Assembly (NCBI GenBank): GCA_027257055.1
Contig: JAPVLO010000624.1
Location: 589,272 to 653,271 of the forward strand
From: Cephalopachus bancanus
Taxonomy: Eukaryota; Chordata; Mammalia; Primates; Tarsiidae
Direction: 5' to 3'
Length of the DNA stretch: 64,000 nucleotides
Positions 55,666 through 64,000 of the stretch are shown in pieces. The notes under the pieces are model-generated. The model was not told the origin of the DNA. It did no database searches and saw only the letters and a program-made list of their open reading frames with translations. Numbering within the stretch: position 1 is the stretch's first letter; the number at the start of each line of letters is the position of its first letter. The position numbers and the translations under genes are program-made.

Positions 55666-57654
55666 TAAACTGAGGCAAGGGATACCCAGGATTTAGCATG
55701 GTATTCCTGTTTCTGCATTGGTGATGTCAGGTGCAAACATTCTGTGGATGTGTTAATATTCTCTGGCATGAGGTTATCCTACAGAAGCTGAGGCTATGTA
55801 ACTCAGACTCAGTATCAGGACAGAGATTAAGAAACTGTCTTGGTTCTACCAAACATCCCATATCTGAAGCCAGGATAAACAGCAGTCTTCCTTCTTAAGC
55901 TAAACAAGTTTTTTGTTTGTTATGATGCACAGACATTAATGTTCACAAGTTGAAAGTTAACCAAAATGTTCCATGCAACAAGTTGGATGAGAAAATAAAA
56001 CTTGTTTTTCTTAGTTTATTGAAAGTCTTTTGAAATAATCAGAGGTATCAATCTTCTTGGAAATCATAACTTCTCAAGCACAACTTTAGAACTTTTGAAG
56101 AACATCCTTTAGCCATGATTCAAGACAGACTCCCCAGCTTAACAAATAAGCATTTTATAAATATTTGAACCTCATGTCTTTCATAGCAGTTTTATCACAT
56201 GGTTTTGAATCCAATAGCAGTTGAAATAATACTTAGTAAATTCAAATAGCATCCTGGAAAATATATTATTCAGTCCTTAGTACAGATATGTATGTAATAT
56301 TTAGCATCTACCATTTTTTATCTGCTGTTTAAAAATCAGAGCTAAATTTGCTTAAGTTATTTAACTGACCCAGTACAACGATGTGATAAATCCTGTTAGG
56401 TTATTGTCTTAAAATATGGGACATATTTCCATACTTAGAAAGTTACTATTCTTCCAATTTTTAAAATGTTTTCATTGTACTCAGCTCTTTGCAGTGAACA
56501 CCATGTGGTGACCTTTGATCAAAAGCGTAAAATCTGTCCAGTTAAAATAAATCGGATAAATGAGCACTGATGCTTCAGAAACATTTGCTTTACTTAAGGA
56601 CAAACTAGAAATATATCTTTTAAACTTTGGCTTGCTTCCTATCATAAATTGTTATTTTAAAGATTGATATTAATTTATCCTAATATCAAAGACTTTCATG
56701 ATTTGTTGACATCAATTAAACTGCAGAAGAAAAAAAACATTTTCTAAGATGCTATACAACCTTGTGGATAATCACCATGATCTTGTAGCAGAGCTTATTA
56801 GTCATAAAGGATTAAATGACAGTTTAAAAATATTGCTTGGGATTATCTGAACTCATCCTGTGAGAAAATATTAATAAAAGCAGTATACATTTAACACTGA
56901 CGGTGAAGGTTTTTTTAATCAAGCGATTATATCTATGGCTACATGACCTTCTTAAATTAAAAAAAAGTGGGAAATTTGATTTTCAAATGATAGAGACTAT
57001 TAAGCTATCCAGAGAGAATCTGGTATAAGGTCAAAGAGCAATAGGATTGAGAAAACTAATGATTATAGAATAATTAAGCACAGTTTTTTTCTACTTGAAG
57101 ACAGAGAGGGCAAAACCATAAAAATATTCATTGGTTGTGTCTTTGTAACTTTTCTCTTGTGGTTATTTTTGAGAATTAGGAGACACTCAGATTAAAAATG
57201 AGATATGAATTTCAGGGATGATATCTTAATTTTACTACTATTTTTATCTTTATAGTACTATTTAAGGTATTTTATTTTACTCAAATCCCAGAGCCTCAAC
57301 TTTTCCATTAATCCGTTTGTGCTTTTTTGTGACATAACTATTTTAAGAATTGATGAATAACCACTACAAATCTCGTTTACCTGTTTCACCTTTATATGTG
57401 AAGTGCTCCTTCATAACTGGGCTACCTTTACATTTAGTGAACTAGACACAATCAGTCTGAAAGCTTTAGCTACTTCTACTGGCCATGCTTTTCTCAGTCA
57501 CTATGAACTTTACTCTGGGTTATTCTGTGGACTGCATCATATGGATTTTGCTCTCTTATTTTGAGTGTGCAGCAAAGCACTCACATAGGCCAAGTCCCAG
57601 TGAAAAAAGCATTAATCTCTGCTCACATCCAGGCTGCACATTGCTACTGGTTTA
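55666..57654. other. Unrecognised, AT-rich, 2.0 kb
   Basis: No repeat family, RNA gene or coding region is recognised on either strand. Confidence 0.45.
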
Positions 57655-57810
57655 AAATTTCTTTTTGTTACTTCTTTGCTCAAACACTTTAAATAGATGC
57701 TCATTATCCATCTTGGCATTTAAATGTTCTCAAAATTGGTCCTGTCACCTTTATTCCTCACCCAAAGACATCTAGTCACTCCTTCTCTAGGTTTGATCCT
57801 AGCCTAGAAT
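57655..57810 (+). repeat. L2-like remnant
   Basis: CTCAAACACTTTAAATAGATGC, CAAAATTGGTCCTGTCACC and CTCACCCAAAGACATCTAGTC recall the order in ancient L2 copies. Weak match. Confidence 0.35.
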
Positions 57811-58380
57811 TTGCTTCTATGTGAAAGAAGAGTCCATGGTCGGTTTCAATGATTTGGATTAAGTTAGACTCCTACCTGATCCTATCCTTGTCTGACTTTG
57901 TGCCTCACTTTAAGTAGCTAAGTGTTGACCAAAATCAAATCACTTTGTCCTTGGGCATCTGAATGTCTCCAATTCCTTCCAGCAAGGGGTGGGTATATGA
58001 ATTACTTCTGCCCAATAAATGAAAGGCAAATTTTCTGTGAGTTTCTCAGAAATATATTCCCCCATGATTAGAAACAGTGGCTCATAATTCTTTCATTTTT
58101 CAGAAGACCATGTGTGAGCTGATACAACTAAGATGTTTCTTTTAGAGCTTAAACAACCAATATAAGACGCTGAGAAAATAAACCAGAGTTCAAAAACCAA
58201 CATGAGGAAGGTGGCAGAGGTTAAAAAGGTGGGAAATGTGGACAGCTTCTGGAGCTTTGATCTCCAAGCCTTCTTTGGAATTGCCTAACTCCAGAAATCT
58301 TGCCAAGTAAACGATAAATACAGGAAGGTTTTAAGGAAAAATGCTAATTAGGGAACTCTGTTACTGTATCCAAACCATGT
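57811..58380 (+). repeat. Possible old MaLR LTR remnant
   Basis: CAGAAGACCATGTGTGAGCTG-like text, an AGCTTAAACAACCAATATAAG area and an end with TCTGTTACTGTATCCAAACCATG resemble old MLT-type LTRs. Too diverged for certainty. Confidence 0.3.
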
Positions 58381-58887
58381 TAACTAATGTACCACATTTC
58401 TAATTCATTCACTGTCCCCACATCTGCATTCCTGTTTGTTTGTTTTTTCCCCAACACTAGAGGTTTTCCATGTATCTCCACATCCCTAAAATTCACTGAT
58501 GGACTTCCTCGATGCTCATCCAAAGTCGACTTGTCAAGGCTTCTATCTACTGGTTGTGTAAAGTGATGGGGTGTCCATCATGGCTCTGGTTCATAGGAAT
58601 CTTCCCAAATGGATCTCCTCAGTTCCACACCTTCCCCAAGTTTTCCAAGTTTCTCACATTCAGAAGCTTCCAATATCCGGAGCTGTTGGGTGTTGGTGGA
58701 TCAGAGGAAACGACCATAGCAAGGGTTGGTTCCACACATGTGCACAGTTGGGTCCTAAGTAATTTACATTTTTCTCCTGAATCTATTAAAAAAAACCTTC
58801 CACCTCTTCCCATTTTTAGGAATTGTGTGTTGGATCTATGCCCTCCTTTCAGGGTAAATAGCTCCTCTACTTTATCTTCTCTCTTTC
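58381..58887. other. Unrecognised sequence
   Basis: Open frame 58512-58892 (126 codons, plus) has no recognisable domain, starts in no evident promoter context and is unconfirmed. It could be chance. Confidence 0.4.
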
Positions 58888-58986
58888 TTTAGCCCCAGAT
58901 TGCCTTGAATTTGATGAAAATAATGCTTTACAAATGCATATGTGAACTAAATTTAGACAAGTGTCTTTTCTGAGTTTTTGTTTCTC
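58888..58986 (-). repeat. Inverted copy of the interior of the MER1-type element
   Basis: This 99-bp segment, reversed, aligns with 59576-59675 inside the adjacent hAT element, from GAGAAACAAAAACTC through GACACTTGTCTAAATTTA to CTGGGGCTAAA, with roughly one mismatch in seven bases. Confidence 0.85.
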
Positions 58987-59025
58987 TTTGTTTTGGGCTG
59001 GGAGATAGACAACTAGCATTTAGGG

Positions 59026-59952
59026 CAGGGGTCCCCAACCCCTGTGCCACAGATCAGTACCAGTCAGTGGCCTGTTAGCAATTGGATCACACAGCAGGAG
59101 GTGAGTGGCAGGCAAACAAGGGAAGCTTCATCTGTATCTACAGCCACTCCCCATTCCTGATACTCCCCACATCTGAGCTCCTCCTCCTGTAAGATCAGCA
59201 GAGGTATTAGATTCTCGTAGAAGAGTGAACCTGCACATGCGAAGGATCTAAGTTGTGTGCTTCTTATGAGAATCTAATGCTTGATGAGCTGAGATGGAGC
59301 TGAGGTGGTGATACTAGCACTGCGGAACGGATGCAAATATAGATTATCATTAACAGTGAGGTTTGTTTGTGCAGAAACCATAATAAATCAATTGCTTGCA
59401 AACTCAAATCAAAATCCTTATTTTAGTCCACCCATAGCCCACCTATTATTTTATTTGGCAATCTGAGGCTAAAGAATTCAGTTGTACAGTTGCATCTGGT
59501 GTCAGACTTTAAATCAAAATCTGACACTTATTTTAGTCCACACATGGCCCACCTATTATTTATTTATTTTGTATGGAGAAACAAAAACTCAAAAAAGACA
59601 CTTGTCTAAATTTAATTCAGATGTACTTTTGTAAAAACATGGTTTTCACCAAAGTCAAGGCAGTCTGGGGCTAAATAATTCATTTGTACAGTTGCATCTG
59701 GTAGCAGGCTTTAAGTCAAATATTTTAGTTCATGCATGACCCACCTATTATTTCACTTACCACTTCTGTCCATGCCTCTTTTTTGATGAGTTGAATAATT
59801 ATTTCTATATCTTATAATGTAATAATAATATAAATAAAGTAAACAATAAATTTTATGCTCTTGACTCATCCTGAAACCATCCCCACCATACCATGAAAAA
59901 ATCATCTTCCATGAAACTAGTCCCTGATGCCAAAAAAGGTTGGGGACCACTG
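59026..59952 (+). mobile_element. MER1-type hAT-Charlie element with terminal inverted repeats
   Basis: The left end is CAGGGGTCCCCAACC and the right end, reversed, is CAGTGGTCCCCAACC. The left third matches the family pattern (GGCCTGTTAGCAATTGG, CACAGCAGGAGGTGAGTGG, TTAGATTCTCGTAGAAG, AATCTAATGCTTGATGA). Imperfect flanks ATTTAGGG and CTTTAGAG (6 of 8) fit a hAT duplication. The interior has three related TTTTAGTCCACCCATAGCCC-type blocks (about 59422, 59532, 59724), so it has been internally duplicated. There is no open transposase; it is non-autonomous. Confidence 0.88.
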
Positions 59953-60122
59953 CTTTAGAGTATTAGGGAGAGAGCATAGGCTAGAAAACACACAGAAGCA
60001 CACAAATGCTATGACTTTTCTGCACTTGCTACCCTCTTTATCACCTAGCCCTCATGATAATTTCTCATGTGTGAGTTTGGAAATTCCTAGATGATAGGGC
60101 AACTAGAAAAACATAGTTTTAG

Positions 60123-60170
60123 AGGCCAGTGATAGCCCCTAAGATAAGGCCAGTGATAGCCCCTAAGATA
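60123..60170 (+). repeat. Perfect tandem duplication, 24-bp unit
   Basis: The unit starts AGGCCAGTGATAGCCCC and repeats exactly twice with no mismatch, at 60123-60146 and 60147-60170. Confidence 0.95.
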
Positions 60171-60455
60171 GTCTACATAAGGGGAGGTAAGGATTTTGTT
60201 GTTAAAGTGCTACGGCTGTGATAGGCAGGGCATTGCTTTAATTATTACGGTGAGGTATCATATGGAAAAGGGGAAATAGTTGGTGAAGCTGACCACCAAG
60301 AAAAATGAGATCATTTCTAAACAATGAGTGAGTAAGGGCTGGGACAAATGAGTTAGGCTAGATAGGATGACTGAGCACATCTCATCACTGCATACATAAG
60401 AGTGGGAACAGCCCTTTAAAAATAAATCACATGCTATTTTCTATGTCTGTTCTTC
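60171..60455. other. Unrecognised sequence
   Basis: No feature recognised beyond the tandem duplication before it. Confidence 0.4.
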
Positions 60456-60735
60456 CAGTATGGCAGCCAATAGCCAGAGATGGCTATTGAACATTTGAGT
60501 TCGTCTGAATCCGAGTTGAGATGTATTTTAAGAATAAAATACACATCAACATTTGAAGGTTTCATATGAAAAAAATAGTGTAAAGTGTCTTTTTAATAAT
60601 ATTTATATTGATTATATGTTTACACTTTATTTTGGATATATAGGGTTAAATAAACTATATCATTAAATTAAAAAAATATCAGCCACACAGGTTTGAATTC
60701 CAAGCACCCACCAGCTTAGAGCACTGTCCAGGCCA
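60456..60735 (+). mobile_element. hAT-type MER remnant
   Basis: CAGTATGGCAGCCAATAGCC, TGGCTATTGAACATTTGAG, GAATAAAATACACATCAACATTTG, TTATATTGATTATATG and TATAGGGTTAAATAAACTATATC follow in the order of a common non-autonomous hAT family. The right border is vague and no clear duplication is seen. Confidence 0.5.
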
Positions 60736-60774
60736 AAAAAGAGCTCTCATCGTGGGAAGCTGTGCCTAGTTTAA

Positions 60775-60895
60775 AAGCTTAGAATATAAGCTCTGTGAAG
60801 TCCAGGAACCTACCAATCTCCAGATCCTAGAATAGTGCATGGCACATGGTAAGTCTAAAAAAGTATTTGAAACAATCAATTAGCTAATTAATTAC
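60775..60895 (+). repeat. L2 3' end remnant
   Basis: TATAAGCTCTGTGAAGTCCAGG, TAGAATAGTGCATGGCACATGG and AAAAGTATTTGAAACAATC match the 3' end of L2 (GAGCTCCTTGAGGGCAGGG, AGTGCCTGGCACATAG). Confidence 0.6.
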
Positions 60896-61419
60896 TTCTC
60901 CTGATAATTGTCCAGGCAATGTTTCTCTTACTTCTCTTGGCCTCTTAGCTCAGTCTTGGACGTGACTGTCCTGGGCCAGGATGGATGTGTAAAGAGATAG
61001 ATAGATGGATTCATAGACAAACAGGAAAAGACATGTAGTAGGGGATGTTTTTAAAGTTTAATACACCGTTCCCTCAATTTTCTAAATATAGTCACAAAGA
61101 CATAATACTTTCAGTAGCTAGAAAGATGATTATAGAATGTCAATAATTATGAACCTTCAGGGAAAACTAAAAATATAAATATTAGTATACTTTACATATA
61201 CACAATAAAAATAAAGCGTTTATCACCTCATTTCCCTTTGGGTATTCTAATTTCAATATGAGATAGAGAAAGCTGGGTAAGATTGTTGCAATTGCTCTTT
61301 ATCAGTCTAATGGACCCTTTCTGATCAGTATAAGCATATATTTTCATCCTGGCATTTCTGATCCACTTACCCCACACTACTTTCTTTCATAAGTCATAGT
61401 GCCTTTTATAATCTTCATA
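60896..61419. other. Unrecognised sequence
   Basis: GATAGATAGATGG at 60996-61008 is a tiny simple repeat. Nothing else is recognised. Confidence 0.4.
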
Positions 61420-61590
61420 CTATGTACTTGCCTATGTGTTTATTGTCTATCTCACTTTACCCTCAAGAAGGCAGGGACATTTTTGTTGTTGTTACTTTTT
61501 GTCCCCAATGTCTATGGCAGAGCCTAGCAAGTGTAAGGTGGCCAACATAAATTTGTTGAGTGAAGAATTCAATGAATAATTAAAATGAAT
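61420..61590 (+). repeat. L2 3' end remnant
   Basis: TGTGTTTATTGTCTATCTCAC, AAGAAGGCAGGGACATTTTTG, AATGTCTATGGCAGAGCC and TAAATTTGTTGAGTGAA are the L2 3' terminal blocks in order. Confidence 0.65.
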
Positions 61591-63583
61591 GTGAGCTCAA
61601 CATCTCTGAAGGTAGTTTCAGAAAGAATTGTAATGAAGAGTCATTCCTTGCCCTTAAACTACAACACTAGGCATGGAATGTTACTGACTGGGAAACAAAA
61701 AAAGGACGTGAATAAGGAAGAAATTAAACTTAAATGAATTTTGATTCAATTAAAAAGAGAAGAATAAAAAAAGTTTTATCGTTTTTATTCCAGAAGTAAA
61801 AAAACCAGAGCCTCAGATTCTCGAACTCCCTAGTTGTGTATGTTGCCAAGTAAAGTTCAACATGTAACAAGCATAAGGAAAAACATTCTGTCATAATGGT
61901 TAGTTGAATTTATAGAAGTTAGTGAAGATGCAACCCTATTTTTATCACACTGTGATGCAACAGTATTTTGCATTTCCATAAATAAAAGCCAAGAATATGA
62001 GGCACATGATAAAGAATCCCAAAGATGCAAAAATCTCTCCTGGCATAAACTGAGGGTAAATGGAATTAAAACAAGGCAACTGATTAACCTTGACTTGTAT
62101 GTAGCTAGGATGAAATTAGACGAATGTTTGCATAAAAGCACACTTATTTTTATCTGTATGGGTTTATGGTCATTTCAGAATCTTGAATTTCCAACAATAG
62201 TTTTTTTATTTCACAGCTACCTTTCTTGATTCTCTAATACTTTTGCTTGAACTTTTTCCACAGAAGGCTTGTTTTCTACACAGTTTATCATTTTATGAAA
62301 AACGAAAGCAGAAACAGACTCAAAAAAAGATATTTGCCTAAGTTTAAAATGGGAGATTCAGATACTTGTTTGCAAAGCAATATCTATGTTTCCCAGAAAA
62401 AGGCAAATCTGGGAGTGGAAGTAGGGAAGGACAAAAGAGAGGAGTTATTGACCCCAGAGAGGAGAGAGCAGATGCGTGAATACTAACAGTGAAAGGGAAG
62501 AAAAGAATTATTTTTTGCATAGATCCAGAAGCACAGTTAAAAGGACTCATGACCCAAACTGTGAAATTAAAGGAAATTGAATCAGATAATTACAGTGTTT
62601 GAGTTTATACTTATATGAGGATGTATCCCTAGGGCCTGGCATGATAGTGGTAGGAAAAACAGAGGTGAGAGAATTTGAAAGAGGAGTCACTTCAGAGAAA
62701 AAGAGTGAACATTTCCTTTAGTGTATCGAACTTCCTAGGATTCTTTTCATCTAAGAACTTGAAGACTCAACAATATTTATCAGGCAGCTGCTATGATAGG
62801 GCAGAGACTGAGGCAAGGAGAAAACACAGTCCCTGACCTTGAGGTGTCTAATGAGTCCTAGATTGTGGAATTTGTTTTAACAAGAACAATTTCATCTCAG
62901 AAGTTAAGGTCAGAGAACTCATAGTAAAGGAAGAATTAATCTACCCAAAGATTATTTAATATCTTAAAATAAGACATAATAAAATGAAAGCCAACCCTTG
63001 CAGACATCATTGTTGACACACAGTCATGGACCTTGTAATATATTTTCTGTTACTCTGCCTGCCTCAGCTAATCTGAACTATAAAATCAGCCATAGCTTGG
63101 TGGCAAGCAAGATCATCGTCTATTAATAAACCTATTATTTTCTATATACAGAGAAATAGAAGATGACAATACAAAAGTTATTCTTTAAGTATATGAAGAG
63201 CATGTACTTAATAGGAAGTAACAAGAGGCTTTGTAAAAGCTCAGATCTCCCAAGAAACAGTACTGGAACTCTGCGTTCTAATTAGATTTTTTTCTAGAAT
63301 GAAATAGTCACGAGCACAACAACCATCCTGTGTTTAAAACAGCCTAGGACAAGAGAAAAATGAAGGTTTACACCAGGAACTACATATAATGGTATGATAC
63401 TATTACCAAAACTTTGTATTGCCACTCAGAACTTAAATTTAGCTCTGATTGTCGCATTCTGTAGGAACTGTAGACGAAGCTGAATATCCAGTCACAATGT
63501 TCAAGAAACTTCTACTTCTGTCATTTATTTATCAAATAGACTAGATGCTATATATTTTGCAATAAGAAAACAATGTGTTAGGG
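61591..63583. other. Mostly unique, 2.0 kb
   Basis: About 62770-62870 weakly resembles an L2/MIR-era repeat. No gene is supported; frames at 61857-62141 and 62247-62486 have no motif. Confidence 0.4.
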
Positions 63584-63715
63584 TGGTTTTTTAAATTTTA
63601 GAATCAGGGGTACACATGCATGTTTGTTACATGGACATATTGTGTAGTGGTGGGAATTGGATTCAAATGGTCTATTCCCCAATTAGTGAACATTGTACCT
63701 CATAAATAATTTCTG
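63584..63715 (-). mobile_element. L1 3' end, reverse, older family
   Basis: TTTTTTAAATTTTAGAATCAG, GGGTACACATGCATGTTTG and TTACATGGACATATTGTGTAG read in reverse as a primate/mammalian L1 3' terminus. It is a short 5'-truncated copy and not the same as the young L1 tails in this window. Confidence 0.65.
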
Positions 63716-63838
63716 AACATTAGGGTGATAAAAAAAATTAGGACTCATCAGAGATTTTAAGAAGTTTAGTAAGTAATAATTACTCAAGTCAACACAGTGT
63801 CTTATTTGTTAATACTTCTGTATTTAATAACTCATCTG
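63716..63838. other. Short unrecognised stretch
   Basis: Nothing is recognised here. Confidence 0.4.
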
Positions 63839-63985
63839 GTGGGGCAAAGCATAGTGTAGCAGAGATGGATTTCAGGTTTTGTACCCCAGCTCTGTCACTT
63901 ACTGGTTCTGTGAGACTAAATAAAATAATTTAAAAGCTTCTGAACATCATTTTCTCCTCTGTAAAATAAGATTATAACCTTGAAC
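63839..63985 (+). repeat. MIR SINE fragment
   Basis: GTTTTGTACCCCAGCTCTGTC, ACTTACTGGTTCTGTGAGAC and TTCTCCTCTGTAAAATAAG match the MIR core in order. Confidence 0.75.
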
Positions 63986-64000
63986 ATAGTATTATAATGA

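Noticed and set aside
58512..58892. 126-codon plus frame as a gene
   Set aside because: It has no recognisable domain and its composition changes along its length; an overlapping frame of similar length exists. Chance is the simpler explanation.
1..64000. Lemur or galago/loris as the source
   Set aside because: I see neither the lemur-type Alu nor the tRNA-fused Alu of galagos and lorises; all young Alus belong to one different group.

Overview
This is a mammalian nuclear window from a primate, and I find no host protein-coding gene, rRNA, tRNA or CRISPR array in it. Dimeric Alu elements (7SL-derived, with A-rich linker and tail) establish a primate. Most of the Alus form one coherent group whose left arm starts GCCGGGCTCGGTGGC and carries a CTACAATAAATC linker; the right arm has GCCGGGAGCGGCC. 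This is not the usual ape or monkey AluS/Y sequence, and I see neither the lemur-type Alu nor the tRNA-fused galago/loris type. By exclusion, a tarsier is my best guess; that is inference, not proof.

Layout. 1-3.2 kb holds old MIR, a 5'-truncated L1 tail, an old Alu and an ancient interspersed repeat. 3.25-10.35 kb is a long L1 on the plus strand (TSD ATTTGAAGAGAG on both sides) that split that ancient repeat. 10.4-17.2 kb holds several MLT1-type MaLR LTRs, including a three-level nest (hAT, MLT1 LTR, Alu). 17.2-19.4 kb is unrecognised. 19.4-22.0 kb is a near-complete minus-strand Tigger1 with an Alu inside. 22.0-27.4 kb is mostly unique, with one relatively GC-rich patch. 27.4-28.9 kb holds two Alus in opposite orientation, a retroviral pol scrap and an old L1 scrap. 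29.87-36.13 kb is a long minus-strand L1 with good TSDs and less decay than the first. 36.1-43.2 kb is AT-rich with a few old repeats. 43.2-45.1 kb is a truncated L1 next to a truncated Alu. 45.1-50.8 kb has nothing recognised. 50.8-51.7 kb is a mariner cluster: a 231-bp element with terminal inverted repeats between oppositely oriented CA/TG microsatellites, beside a broken mariner transposase. 51.8-53.1 kb looks like the decayed 3' end of a class I-like endogenous retrovirus. 53.3-55.7 kb is Alu-rich. 59.0-59.95 kb is a MER1-type hAT element with an inverted copy of its interior just outside it. The rest is unique sequence with L2, MIR and hAT remnants.

The genes seen are all transposon genes, and all are broken. 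The two long L1s carry recognisable ORF1 and ORF2 (endonuclease and reverse transcriptase) with frameshifts and stops. L1 machinery of this kind is what mobilises Alus, and almost every young Alu here has the target-site duplication and A-rich tail expected of that route. The least ordinary items are the mariner cluster and the inverted duplication at the MER1 element.
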